This document shows positions 37,777 to 47,225 of a stretch of 64,000 nt of DNA, piece by piece. The DNA is taken from NCBI GenBank assembly GCA_024687845.1, contig JAILEL010000158.1, forward strand, positions 13,471 to 77,470, in the 5' to 3' direction. Every line of letters begins with the position of its first letter. The first letter of the stretch is position 1. The DNA is from Eubacterium sp. Its GTDB lineage: Bacteria > Bacillota_A > Clostridia > Lachnospirales > Lachnospiraceae. The translations under genes were made by a program, and so were the position numbers. The notes beneath the pieces were generated by a model that was given only the letters and a program-made list of their open reading frames with translations, made no database searches and was not told the origin of the DNA.

Positions 37777-40629
37777 CTAATCTCCTACTTCTCCACTATC
37801 TTCTGTAAATGTAGCATCATTAAGAGCTTCTTTATCATACAGATATGCATATATAAATCCGGTAAGGTCAGCAGCATTCGCTGAAGAATATCCATTTGGA
37901 ATAACTGTAGTAACAGATACTTCAGGAGCTGTATATGGCGCATAAGATACAAAAAGCGCATGTGCTGGTCGATCTTCACCTTCCTGTGCAGTTCCGGTTT
38001 TACCAGCAACTTCAACATTTATGGAATTGAGAAGCTTATTCTTCTCAAGGTCATCTGTAACAACTAATCTCATTCCCGTATGGACAGAATCCCAGAGGTT
38101 ATTATCTATGTTAACCTGGGATGCTATCGTATGCGGTGATGATTTTACAACATTTCCTTCATAGTCAGTAATCTTGTTCATAAGTGTAAGATTATAACAA
38201 GTTCCATCATTTGCAAGTGTTGAAACATAGCGTGAAAGCTGTACAGGAGCATAGTTATGAGTACCCTGTCCGATAGCACTTGTAACGGCATCCATGTTGG
38301 AAAACTTAGGTTCTATCTCTTCTATTTCTACACCTGATCTTGATGTAAGACCGAACATAGCAGCATATTTCTTAAGGCTTGCAAGACCTTCATCATCCAC
38401 GTATTTATGTGATCTGGTTGCAAGACGATATCCAACTGTAAAGAAGAAATAGTTACAGGAAATATCTATAGCTGTTGGAATATTAATAGAGCCATGTGTA
38501 AGTCTGTAATCTCTGTAAATCCAGCACTTAGGCTTGGTATATACCTCTTCAAATACACCAAGGTCGGTAATATACTCATCCAGACCAAGTACACCTTCAG
38601 ATACTCCGGTAATTGCTGTAATAGGTTTAAATGTGGAACCAGGAGCGGTTCTCATCATCGTAGCTCTGTTATAAAGCGGTTTGGTTTCATCCAGAAGAAG
38701 TCTCTCATAATAATCAGGATCAACAGTGTTGGTCAGATAATTATTATCATAGCTTGGATAGCTTACCATAGCACGCACTTCACCTGTATGTACATCAGTA
38801 ACAACCACAGCACCTGAACAAGGTGTCAGAGCCAGCATCGCTGGTGTTATATCAAGTGATTTCAGCTTCGTTATAATAAAGTCATATGGGTCCATAGCTC
38901 CTGAAAGGAAGGATGCATATTCCAGATCGCCATCATCCTTAAGGACTCCCTGTTCATACAGAAGACTTATTGTATCATGACCAGATATAGTTCCCTGTCT
39001 GATCATATTTTTAATAACACGGTTATTAAAATCTATATCTGTTTCAAGATATTTAATTATATAATTGATAAGAATATTATATATTTCATCAGAATCATAA
39101 TACTGGTTAACATTCTCTATAGAAGTAACATCGATAGCTTCAACTCTGATAAGATATCTGAGAAAGTCCTGAAGTGAAGTCTGGTCATTAACGTAATCAA
39201 GAAAGTCATTTGAGTTCTGATTAACCTTACTTACATCATATATTCCATTTTTACTAAGCATCTCGCAGATATATTCACAGTAATCCTTATATTCAGAATC
39301 GAGATATTTTAATTCCACAGGATTATCGGTAAGCAGATGGTCAACAGTATCAAGAGTTGTTTCCAGTCTTGAAGTAAAAAGATTATATATCTCCTTTTCG
39401 TGTTCTGTAGCACCACTTTCCTTCATTTTATTGATACTAATATAATTGTTAGAATAAAATGAAGCATAAACATCAGTTATCGGAATGATCTTCTCCGGAT
39501 TTTCTTCAGAAGCATAAGCATAGTTAACAATCTTTGATATAAGAATTGAGGCAAGCTCCTTCTCAAGCATATCGTAGCAGTACTTCTGAAGATCAGTATC
39601 TATAGTAAGGTAAATATCATTTCCTGCTATAGATGCAGTATCCTTAGTTACTTCGAGTACTTTTCCAAGATTATCAACATAAAGAGTCTGCTCACCATCA
39701 GTTCCATGAAGCTGTCTTTCAAAATCTCTTTCTATTCCTGATTTACCTACAACATCATTACTGTCATATATTGTATCTCCAGCCTCATCATTTAACTCAT
39801 CTATATCAGCTTGAGAAGCTTTTCCTACATATCCGATAATATGAGAAAAATATTTCGCATCATTATAAACACGGCTTGATGTAACCTGAATATCCATTCC
39901 AAGTAGGTTATCTTTATTTTCAGTAATAGCAGCACGACTCTTTTCTGAAATATCATGAGCCACTTCTACGGGAACATACTGCTGAAATCTGTTCAGCCAG
40001 AGATTATATCTGCAGGCAAGTATCTTATAAGCAGTTTCCTCATCATATTCATTATCAATTTCAAAAAGCTTCTTAAGGTATTTTGCACTTTCCTCGGCTG
40101 TTGCCCTCTCCTGCTCAGGAGATAAGTCATCAATCGTATCAACCGCATATACATCCTTAAGAAAATACTTTAAAGTAAGTCCGTCAATATTATAATAATA
40201 CCGGCCTTCTTTATAACGAATGTTAAAGTTAGCATCCAGATCATCACCATTTTCTTTAAGAATATTAAGTGTATTGTTTATTATTCTATTCTTTAACTTG
40301 CTTTCAGACATATTCAGACTTTTAGCTGTTTCAGGTAATGCGGTGCTGTTACCAAATGTTAGAGTATAGGATATCTCATTATATGCAAGAAGATTTCCAT
40401 TAACATCATAAATGTTTCCTCTAATAGAATTCACCGTCAGAGTTTTCTCAGACTTATATTCAAAACTCTTGCTGAACTGTTCTCCCTGCTCGATCTGAAC
40501 AGTGAAGAGACGGTTAATGATAAGAATATAGAGTACTATAATAAGAAGTGTTATTGGAAACACTCTGCTTTTTACATATTCAAGAGTTATCTCTTTAAGT
40601 GAAATAAAGAGATCCTTAAGCAGTTTCAT
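37777..40629 (-). CDS. mrdA: Penicillin-binding protein 2 (transpeptidase) with large internal insert
   Basis: A class B PBP that crosslinks peptidoglycan during elongation. It has one N-terminal membrane helix, a dimerisation domain (to about residue 300) and a transpeptidase domain with SxxK (STFK near residue 663), SxN (SCN) and KTG (AGKTGTAQEG near 880). At 950 residues it is far longer than typical PBP2 (about 600-700): roughly 240 extra residues lie between QKYCYDMLEKELA and GAVVVTDVHTGEVRAMVSYP. It overlaps mreD by 14 bases. Confidence 0.95.
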   Translation of the reverse strand: MKLLKDLFISLKEITLEYVKSRVFPITLLIIVLYILIINRLFTVQIEQGEQFSKSFEYKSEKTLTVNSIRGNIYDVNGNLLAYNEISYTLTFGNSTALPETAKSLNMSESKLKNRIINNTLNILKENGDDLDANFNIRYKEGRYYYNIDGLTLKYFLKDVYAVDTIDDLSPEQERATAEESAKYLKKLFEIDNEYDEETAYKILACRYNLWLNRFQQYVPVEVAHDISEKSRAAITENKDNLLGMDIQVTSSRVYNDAKYFSHIIGYVGKASQADIDELNDEAGDTIYDSNDVVGKSGIERDFERQLHGTDGEQTLYVDNLGKVLEVTKDTASIAGNDIYLTIDTDLQKYCYDMLEKELASILISKIVNYAYASEENPEKIIPITDVYASFYSNNYISINKMKESGATEHEKEIYNLFTSRLETTLDTVDHLLTDNPVELKYLDSEYKDYCEYICEMLSKNGIYDVSKVNQNSNDFLDYVNDQTSLQDFLRYLIRVEAIDVTSIENVNQYYDSDEIYNILINYIIKYLETDIDFNNRVIKNMIRQGTISGHDTISLLYEQGVLKDDGDLEYASFLSGAMDPYDFIITKLKSLDITPAMLALTPCSGAVVVTDVHTGEVRAMVSYPSYDNNYLTNTVDPDYYERLLLDETKPLYNRATMMRTAPGSTFKPITAITGVSEGVLGLDEYITDLGVFEEVYTKPKCWIYRDYRLTHGSINIPTAIDISCNYFFFTVGYRLATRSHKYVDDEGLASLKKYAAMFGLTSRSGVEIEEIEPKFSNMDAVTSAIGQGTHNYAPVQLSRYVSTLANDGTCYNLTLMNKITDYEGNVVKSSPHTIASQVNIDNNLWDSVHTGMRLVVTDDLEKNKLLNSINVEVAGKTGTAQEGEDRPAHALFVSYAPYTAPEVSVTTVIPNGYSSANAADLTGFIYAYLYDKEALNDATFTEDSGEVGD

Positions 40630-41128
40630 TATCCTTTACCTTCTTTTTAAGTAATTTGTTAAGCCAGACATAGAATCTATAAATAATTACTGTAGCTATA
40701 ACAGTAAAAAATATCTGTGGTAGAAATACATTGGTCAGATAAAATCCGAGATCAGTTCTGTTTCTGAGGAGAAATGTCGCGATATACACAACAAAATTAA
40801 AAATGAACTCATCAGCGGCAATGATAAATACTGGGAGCATTATATCTTCCATAAGAAATTCCTTATGAAATGCGCCATTTATATAACCAAGTATCATAAA
40901 AAGCAGCATATACGGACCGATAAGTGTATTAAAGAAAAGATCATAAAGAAAACCGCAAAGAAAGCCGATTAAAAGGCCTTCCTTTCTACCTCTCATAAGT
41001 CCGAAAGACATCGTAAGAACCAGGAGCAGGTTTGGAGCTGCTCCGCATAGATTATGAAAGGAAAAAAGAGAGCTTTGCAGTAAAAATGATAATATTATTA
41101 AAATAAATATTACTATAGCTCGACGCAT
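40616..41128 (-). CDS. mreD: Rod shape-determining protein MreD
   Basis: A small integral membrane protein of the elongasome: 170 residues, about five hydrophobic helices, with GRKEGLLIGFLCGFLYDLFF typical of MreD. Its ATG shares a base with the mreC stop and its end overlaps mrdA, a tightly coupled operon. Confidence 0.92.
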   Translation of the reverse strand: MRRAIVIFILIILSFLLQSSLFSFHNLCGAAPNLLLVLTMSFGLMRGRKEGLLIGFLCGFLYDLFFNTLIGPYMLLFMILGYINGAFHKEFLMEDIMLPVFIIAADEFIFNFVVYIATFLLRNRTDLGFYLTNVFLPQIFFTVIATVIIYRFYVWLNKLLKKKVKDNETA

Positions 41129-41979
41129 TAATAATTCACTTCCTGTTTACGATCAAGGATTATCATAACATCCTTTATATCAGTAAAATTAACCGTTGGA
41201 GTTATCTTGGCTGTCTGTGTAAGATTATTAGAATCCTGTGCTACACTGGTGACATAACCAATAGTAAGGCCATAAAGATATCTGTCAGAAACACTTGAAG
41301 TAATAACCTTATCTCCAACATTTATAATTGCACTTTTATCTATATCAGTAGCATACAGATAACCTTCCTTGGTTGTCTGAAGACTACCCTCTACAGTACA
41401 CAGATAACCGGTATTTCCGATTTCTGCTGTTACATTTGCTCTGTCATCTATAATTGCACGAACCTTTGCATAGTCATCATAGGATTCAACAACAATGCCA
41501 AGAAGACCATCATCACTAAGTACATTACAGCCCTCATAGATTCCATCATTTAGTCCCTTATCAATGTAGAACTCATTAAACCAGCCTGCTGAATTGACAG
41601 AAAAGATTCTGGCAACTGTCTTCTCATACTCAGGATAAAGTACATCCAGATCATACATATCTCTGAGCTCCTGAAGCTCTGCCAGCTCCGCCTGCTGTTT
41701 GTCCAGTTCATTCTGTGTATCTGTAAGCTCACTCTTTAGCTTTTCATTTTCTTCTTTTAACTCTTTTACATCACCAAAAACCTTGAGCTTATCATTAACA
41801 TAAATTGCAGCATCGTTTACTCCCTGCTGCATCGGTGTAATGTAACGTCCGGTAAATTCACGGACTACCTTTAATTCATTTGGAAAAAAAGCTGACACAA
41901 TAATAAGAGCTATACATATAACTGATAGCGCTATAAGAAGATATTTAGGACTTAAGTCCTTATGTAAGTTGAATTTCAT
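41128..41979 (-). CDS. mreC: Rod shape-determining protein MreC
   Basis: A scaffold of the cell-wall elongation complex. An N-terminal membrane helix (about residues 12-32) is followed by a coiled coil (ELKEENEKLKSELTDTQNEL) and the beta-rich external domain with GLLGIVVESYDDYAKVRAI. The ATG at 41979, one base after the radC stop, is preferred (GAGAGG upstream). There is no mreB between radC and mreC, unlike the classical radC-mreB-mreC-mreD order. Confidence 0.94.
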   Translation of the reverse strand: MKFNLHKDLSPKYLLIALSVICIALIIVSAFFPNELKVVREFTGRYITPMQQGVNDAAIYVNDKLKVFGDVKELKEENEKLKSELTDTQNELDKQQAELAELQELRDMYDLDVLYPEYEKTVARIFSVNSAGWFNEFYIDKGLNDGIYEGCNVLSDDGLLGIVVESYDDYAKVRAIIDDRANVTAEIGNTGYLCTVEGSLQTTKEGYLYATDIDKSAIINVGDKVITSSVSDRYLYGLTIGYVTSVAQDSNNLTQTAKITPTVNFTDIKDVMIILDRKQEVNY

Positions 41980-41980
41980 A

Positions 41981-42673
41981 TTATAAGAGACCTCTCTCAT
42001 ATAAACTGTTATAACAGCCGTCACCTATTATGATATGATCCTCGAGAGTAACTCCAAGTTCGTCTCCAAGATCTTTAATCTTTTTAGTAACAAGAATATC
42101 CATCTCACTAGGTGTCGGATCACCTGATGGATGGTTATGAATCAGAATTACACTTGCGGCATTTATTTTAAGTGCTTCAACAAATATCTCACGTGGCGAA
42201 AGCATACTCCTGTTAAGACCTCCGACTGATATAAGAATCTTATGAATATATGAATTACTGGAAGAAAGAAAAAGCGCAAATACCTTTTCTTTAGTCAGAT
42301 ATCTCACATCCTCCATAAAATAGTCAGCCACACTCTCAGCCGAATCAAACTCAAGTCTGTCCCTTTTACTCTGACTGGCCATTCTTCGCGATATTTCCAT
42401 AACAGCCAGAATCTGAGACGCCTTCGTTTTTCCAACACCAGGTATTTCCATAAGACTGTTTATGTCTCTATAATTCAGACCTGACAATCCTTTAAATACA
42501 GGATGACAATTCAGAATCTGCTGAGCCAGATTAATAACACTCAGGTCTTTTGTACCTGTGCGCAAAATTACAGCCAATAATTCGGCGTCTGAAAGCTTCT
42601 CACACCCCTCATTTATCAGCTTCTCTGTTGGTTTTTCACACTCTGCCATATCGGCAATTCTTAAGTTGTTCAT
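41981..42673 (-). CDS. radC: RadC family JAB-domain protein
   Basis: Called a DNA repair protein, although the biochemical role is uncertain. An N-terminal HhH-like region (MEIPGVGKTKASQILA) is followed by the JAB/MPN metalloprotease-like domain with HNHPSGDPTPSEMD intact. The 230-residue length is typical. It is coupled to mreC by a one-base gap. Confidence 0.95.
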   Translation of the reverse strand: MNNLRIADMAECEKPTEKLINEGCEKLSDAELLAVILRTGTKDLSVINLAQQILNCHPVFKGLSGLNYRDINSLMEIPGVGKTKASQILAVMEISRRMASQSKRDRLEFDSAESVADYFMEDVRYLTKEKVFALFLSSSNSYIHKILISVGGLNRSMLSPREIFVEALKINAASVILIHNHPSGDPTPSEMDILVTKKIKDLGDELGVTLEDHIIIGDGCYNSLYERGLL

Positions 42674-42722
42674 TCATACCTCCTATCACAGGCCACTTGT
42701 GCATCGAAGGCATTTTGTCATA

Positions 42723-44006
42723 TTACCATACTATAAGATTTTTTTCCACTATTTTCTGTAATGACATCATAATTCCATATTTTGCGTGTGGATATGTGAG
42801 TCCGCCCTGGAAATATACCGCATATGGCTCTTTTATTGGAGCATCTGCAGAAAGCTCTATTGAAGCACCTGAGACAAATGCGCCAGCTGCCATTATTACT
42901 TCACTATCGTAACCAGGCATAGCCCATGGTATAGGCTTTACAAAGCTGTCAACTGGAGCAGCTGCCTGTATACCTTCGCAGAAGGCTTTAATAAGCTCAG
43001 GAGTTCCCAGGGTTACAGCTTCAATAATATCATATCTATCTTCCTTTGAATCCGGAACAGCCTTAAATCCAAGTCCTTCATATACATTTGCAGCAAATAT
43101 AGCTCCCTTAAGAGCAGCCGCTGTAACTGTCGGAGCAAGGAAAAGTCCCTGAGCAATCTGTGCAGTAAGTCCAAGTGATGCACCAACCTCTTTACCGATT
43201 CCAGGGGTTATAAGTCTTACAGCTGCATTTTCTACGCATTCATGAGTTCCACAGATGTATCCTCCGATAGGTGCAATACCACCTCCCGGATTCTTGATAA
43301 GGGAACCAACCACCATATCAGCGCCAACATCCGAAGGCTCAATAGTTTCTACAAATTCACCATAACAGTTATCGACCATAACAATAACTTCCGGCTTAAT
43401 TTTTTTAACAAAGCGAATAACCTCACCTATCTTTTCAACTGACAGAGAAGGTCTTACTGAATATCCCTTTGAGCGCTGAATCTCTATTATTTTAGTTTTT
43501 TCATTTATTGCATTTTTAATCCCTTCAAAATCCCAGGAGCCATCCTCTAAAAGATCAACCTGATTATATGTGATACCATATTCTGCAAGACTTCCTCTTT
43601 CAGGTCTGATACCAATTACTCCCTGAAGAGTATCATAGACAGAGCCAGCTACTGAAAGAATCTCATCACCAGGTCTTGTATTTCCTGCAAGTGCTATCGT
43701 AAGTGCATGAGTTCCACAGGTAATCTGTTGACGTACAAGTGCATCCTCAGTATGAAATACTTTTGCATATATCTGTTCCAAAGTATCACGACCGGCATCA
43801 TTATAGCCATAACCGGTAGTACCTCTCAGATGTTCTTCTGCAAGCTTACATTCATGCATCGCATGAAGAACCTTAACCTGATTCTGCTCCGCGATTTTGT
43901 CTATAATCGCATATCTTTCCATCAAATTAGCTTCAATGCTATTACAGTAGTCAAAAACCTTTTCATCAATTCCATTATTAAGATAAAATTCTTTAATTGC
44001 TTCCAT
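42723..44006 (-). CDS. PLP-dependent lyase of the methionine gamma-lyase / aluminium-resistance family
   Basis: A 427-residue fold type I PLP enzyme (COG4100). Blocks GTHALTIALAGNTRPGDEIL and VMVDNCYGEFVE, with the PLP-lysine region VGSLIKNPGGGIAPIGGYI, are typical. Family members are annotated as cystathionine beta-lyase-like or aluminium resistance proteins, but the true substrate is unproven. It commonly sits beside miaA, as here (23 bases). Confidence 0.88.
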   Translation of the reverse strand: MEAIKEFYLNNGIDEKVFDYCNSIEANLMERYAIIDKIAEQNQVKVLHAMHECKLAEEHLRGTTGYGYNDAGRDTLEQIYAKVFHTEDALVRQQITCGTHALTIALAGNTRPGDEILSVAGSVYDTLQGVIGIRPERGSLAEYGITYNQVDLLEDGSWDFEGIKNAINEKTKIIEIQRSKGYSVRPSLSVEKIGEVIRFVKKIKPEVIVMVDNCYGEFVETIEPSDVGADMVVGSLIKNPGGGIAPIGGYICGTHECVENAAVRLITPGIGKEVGASLGLTAQIAQGLFLAPTVTAAALKGAIFAANVYEGLGFKAVPDSKEDRYDIIEAVTLGTPELIKAFCEGIQAAAPVDSFVKPIPWAMPGYDSEVIMAAGAFVSGASIELSADAPIKEPYAVYFQGGLTYPHAKYGIMMSLQKIVEKNLIVW

Positions 44007-44029
44007 TTATAATCTCCATCTTTATTTTT

Positions 44030-45004
44030 TTAGCTGTGACTAATAATACCTCTGTTTATTAAAACAATCGATATCATATCAAGTATCTCATTTTCAGTAT
44101 TAATATCCTTATCAAGCCAGATCACATCTTTTTCCCGTCTGAACCACGTAAGCTGCCTTTTTGCAAAATGTCTTGTATTAAGCTTAATTTTTTCAAATGC
44201 TTCTTCAAGCAGCTTATCTTCATCTATATTATTATTTTGCTCGATGCTTTCAAGCGCTTCAAGAATCTCCTTGTAGCCAATTGCCTGCATTGATGTCATA
44301 CTGAGATTAACTCCAGCTTTCTTAAGTCTTTCAACTTCTTCAATGAGTCCGGCATTTTTCATAATATCAACTCTTTTATTTATCCTCTCATACAGACGGC
44401 TTCTATCCATATTTAAGACAAAATATGCACTATTATAAGCTGATTCTTTAGCATGTTCAGTTTCATTATGAAGTGAAATAGGGCTCTTATTTATATGATA
44501 AAACTCTAGCGCACGAATTACTTTACGAACATTGTTTTTATGAATTTTATCAGCCGATACCGGATCCACTTCCTTAAGTTCATTATATAACCTGTCTATA
44601 TCTCCCGTCTGTTCATAGTAATCCTCAAGTTTTTTACGATAACTTGTCTTCTCTTCCTGATTAAAATCTATCTGATAAAGTAAAGCCTGGATATAGAAAC
44701 CTGTTCCACCAACAACGATGGGGACTTTCCCACGTGATAGAATATCATCAACGAGTTTTGTAGCTTCTTTTTGAAAAACAGTTACATCAAACGGAAAATC
44801 AGGCTCATACACATCTATCAAATGGTGTCTCACACCCTGCATTTCCTCTTTTGTAATCTTTGCACTTCCAATATCCAGACCTTTATATACCTGAGCCGAA
44901 TCGGCAGAAATAATCTCGCCATCGATTAGTTTGGCGAGATTAATTGAAAGGTCTGTTTTTCCAACAGCAGTTGGTCCAGTTAATATAACTAAAGGTTTTT
45001 TCAC
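44030..45004 (-). CDS. miaA: tRNA dimethylallyltransferase
   Basis: Adds an isopentenyl group to A37 of tRNAs reading U-starting codons; MiaB here performs the next methylthiolation. P-loop GPTAVGKTDLS, the DSAQVYKGLDIGSAK segment and GGTGFYIQALL are present. The start is GTG, overlapping the mutL stop by four bases. The 324-residue length is normal. Confidence 0.96.
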   Translation of the reverse strand: MKKPLVILTGPTAVGKTDLSINLAKLIDGEIISADSAQVYKGLDIGSAKITKEEMQGVRHHLIDVYEPDFPFDVTVFQKEATKLVDDILSRGKVPIVVGGTGFYIQALLYQIDFNQEEKTSYRKKLEDYYEQTGDIDRLYNELKEVDPVSADKIHKNNVRKVIRALEFYHINKSPISLHNETEHAKESAYNSAYFVLNMDRSRLYERINKRVDIMKNAGLIEEVERLKKAGVNLSMTSMQAIGYKEILEALESIEQNNNIDEDKLLEEAFEKIKLNTRHFAKRQLTWFRREKDVIWLDKDINTENEILDMISIVLINRGIISHS

Positions 45005-47184
45005 TCTACTATCCTCTTAAACTTTTTGTCAAGTTCATCCTTAGTCATCTTTATAATAGTTGGTCTTCCATGAGGGCATGTATAAGGATTCTTCAGAGCC
45101 ATAAGTCTGTCCATCAAGGTTTCAACCTCCTGAACTGTTATTTTCTGATTTCCTTTTACAGCCGCCTTGCATCCCATCGTGGCAATCTTTCTGACAAATA
45201 TATCTTCTGTGAGACCAGTCACATCATCAGCAAGATACGCAGCAATCTCAGTAAATACATCCCTACTGTCAAGCCCCAGAAGGTTTGCTGGTACCGCAGA
45301 TATCTTTACATCATTTCCGCCAAAGTCCTCAACTTCAAAACCAGTCTTTTTAAAGTAATCAAGATTGTTCATCACGGCTAGCTTTTCTCTACTGGATAAG
45401 GTTTCAATAACTGGTGGAAATATATTTTGCGACATAATCTGTCTGTTTCTGAACTCTTCCATAAAGGTTTCGTAATTAACCTTTTCATGTGCAGCATGCT
45501 GATCCATCAGATAGAGCGAATCTTCGTACTCAGTAATCCAGTAGGTATCAAATGCAAGTCCTATTATTCTATGCTTTGGACGTGCCTCTTTAGATAGATA
45601 TCTTTCCTCAGTAAGTTCTTCCTGTTTATAGGTAATCTTGTCGACCGAATTAGTGGCAATCTTGTTACCTGTATTATTGAAAACCTGTGAATTATCCTTT
45701 TTCTCAATATATGATTGATTATTATCTTCTAATTGATTTTTATCTTCTAATCGTTTTTCATCATCAACATTTGATTGATTTACATCATTTAATTGATTTA
45801 CATTATCTGATTGTTTTTCATCCGAATCAGCTGATGAAAGATTTTCAGTCGTATGACCAAAGAGCTTATCTCTATATTCTTTAGGAAGCAGGCTTTCTAA
45901 TATAGAGTAATCACCAGTAATCTTCTCCTGTTTATCGGATTTAAAACTGCTGGAATTATTTACGCTATTTGTATTATTTCTGAACGTAGAATTATCAGCC
46001 GAGGTTTTATCAATATCTGAATCATAAGTAGCGGCTTTTTCATTCGTTGTATTAACAGTTTGAAAGTCAGCAGATACCTTAGTGCTAGTAGGGAATCCTC
46101 TTCTTTCTTCCACCATATCAGTCTCAACCTTTTGCGGCTTCGGTTCTGGTGTATAGAAGGAACCTTTTGTTCTATAATCTGCTTCCGATTCAGGAATCAT
46201 TTCCTTTTGAGCAAGGGCATCAGCCACTGCATGAAAAACAGAGCTGAAAAGCGCCTTCTCATCATCAAAACGAAATTCTCTCTTGGCTGGATGTACATTA
46301 ACATCCACCATATATGGAGGAACTTCAATAAATAGTGCAGTATAAGGAAACTTATGCTGCATTATATGAGTTTTATACGCTTCCTCAATAGCTCTATTAA
46401 CAACATTACTTTTTATATATCTACGATTCACAAAATAATTCTCAAAGCTTCTGTTTCCTTTGGAAATGAAAGGCTTTCCAACGTATCCATATATCTTTAT
46501 ATCTCCAGATTCATAATCAACTTCCAGAAGACTCTTAGTAATGTCTTTGCCATATAAAGAATAAATTGTATTTTTTAAATCACCATCTCCTTTGGTATCA
46601 ACGATAGTCTTGCCTGATGAGATGAGCTTAATGGCTATCTCTGGATTAGCCAGTGCAATATGAGACATCAGATCATTTATATAAGCGCCTTCTGTCATAT
46701 TGGTTTTAAGGAATTTTAGTCTTGCAGGAGTGTTAAAGAAAATATTGCGAGTAATAATAGTTGTACCATCAGGTGCTCCTGTTTCAGTATACTCAATTTC
46801 TTTTCCACCGTGTATAACATACTTAAAGCCTGACAACGAGGAATGTGTTTTAGTAATCATTTCCACTTTAGATACTGCAGCTATGGTGGATAAAGCCTCA
46901 CCTCTGAATCCAAGTGAAACCAGAGATAGCAGATCATCAATATTATCAAGCTTACTTGTAGCGTGACTAACATAAGCCTTCCTGATATCCTCTTCCTCTA
47001 TACCGGAGCCGTTATCTGTAACTCTGATCATAGAAGTTCCACCATCTGTTATTTCAACTGTAATTCTGGTAGCTCCAGCATCTATTGAATTTTCAACCAA
47101 TTCCTTAACAACCGAAGCAGGTCTTTCAATAACCTCCCCTGCTGCAATCTTATCTATAGTATGTTGATCTAATATCCTTATCAT
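45001..47184 (-). CDS. mutL: DNA mismatch repair protein MutL, endonuclease-type
   Basis: An ATPase that links MutS to strand removal. The N-terminal GHKL domain shows KELVENSIDAGA, DNGSGI and GFRGEALSTIA. The C-terminal domain carries the nicking motif DQHAAHEKVNYE and CPHGRPTIIK, so this MutL should cut DNA itself, as in bacteria without MutH. The linker (about residues 345-530) is long and Asn/Asp/Ser-rich, with an imperfect repeat of NQ-L/S units (DVNQ, KNQ, NNQ) encoded at about 45713-45815. Confidence 0.97.
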   Translation of the reverse strand: MIRILDQHTIDKIAAGEVIERPASVVKELVENSIDAGATRITVEITDGGTSMIRVTDNGSGIEEEDIRKAYVSHATSKLDNIDDLLSLVSLGFRGEALSTIAAVSKVEMITKTHSSLSGFKYVIHGGKEIEYTETGAPDGTTIITRNIFFNTPARLKFLKTNMTEGAYINDLMSHIALANPEIAIKLISSGKTIVDTKGDGDLKNTIYSLYGKDITKSLLEVDYESGDIKIYGYVGKPFISKGNRSFENYFVNRRYIKSNVVNRAIEEAYKTHIMQHKFPYTALFIEVPPYMVDVNVHPAKREFRFDDEKALFSSVFHAVADALAQKEMIPESEADYRTKGSFYTPEPKPQKVETDMVEERRGFPTSTKVSADFQTVNTTNEKAATYDSDIDKTSADNSTFRNNTNSVNNSSSFKSDKQEKITGDYSILESLLPKEYRDKLFGHTTENLSSADSDEKQSDNVNQLNDVNQSNVDDEKRLEDKNQLEDNNQSYIEKKDNSQVFNNTGNKIATNSVDKITYKQEELTEERYLSKEARPKHRIIGLAFDTYWITEYEDSLYLMDQHAAHEKVNYETFMEEFRNRQIMSQNIFPPVIETLSSREKLAVMNNLDYFKKTGFEVEDFGGNDVKISAVPANLLGLDSRDVFTEIAAYLADDVTGLTEDIFVRKIATMGCKAAVKGNQKITVQEVETLMDRLMALKNPYTCPHGRPTIIKMTKDELDKKFKRIVE

Positions 47185-47225
47185 GTTGTTATCCTTATTT
47201 AAACAAATATTATAGTGATATAACG

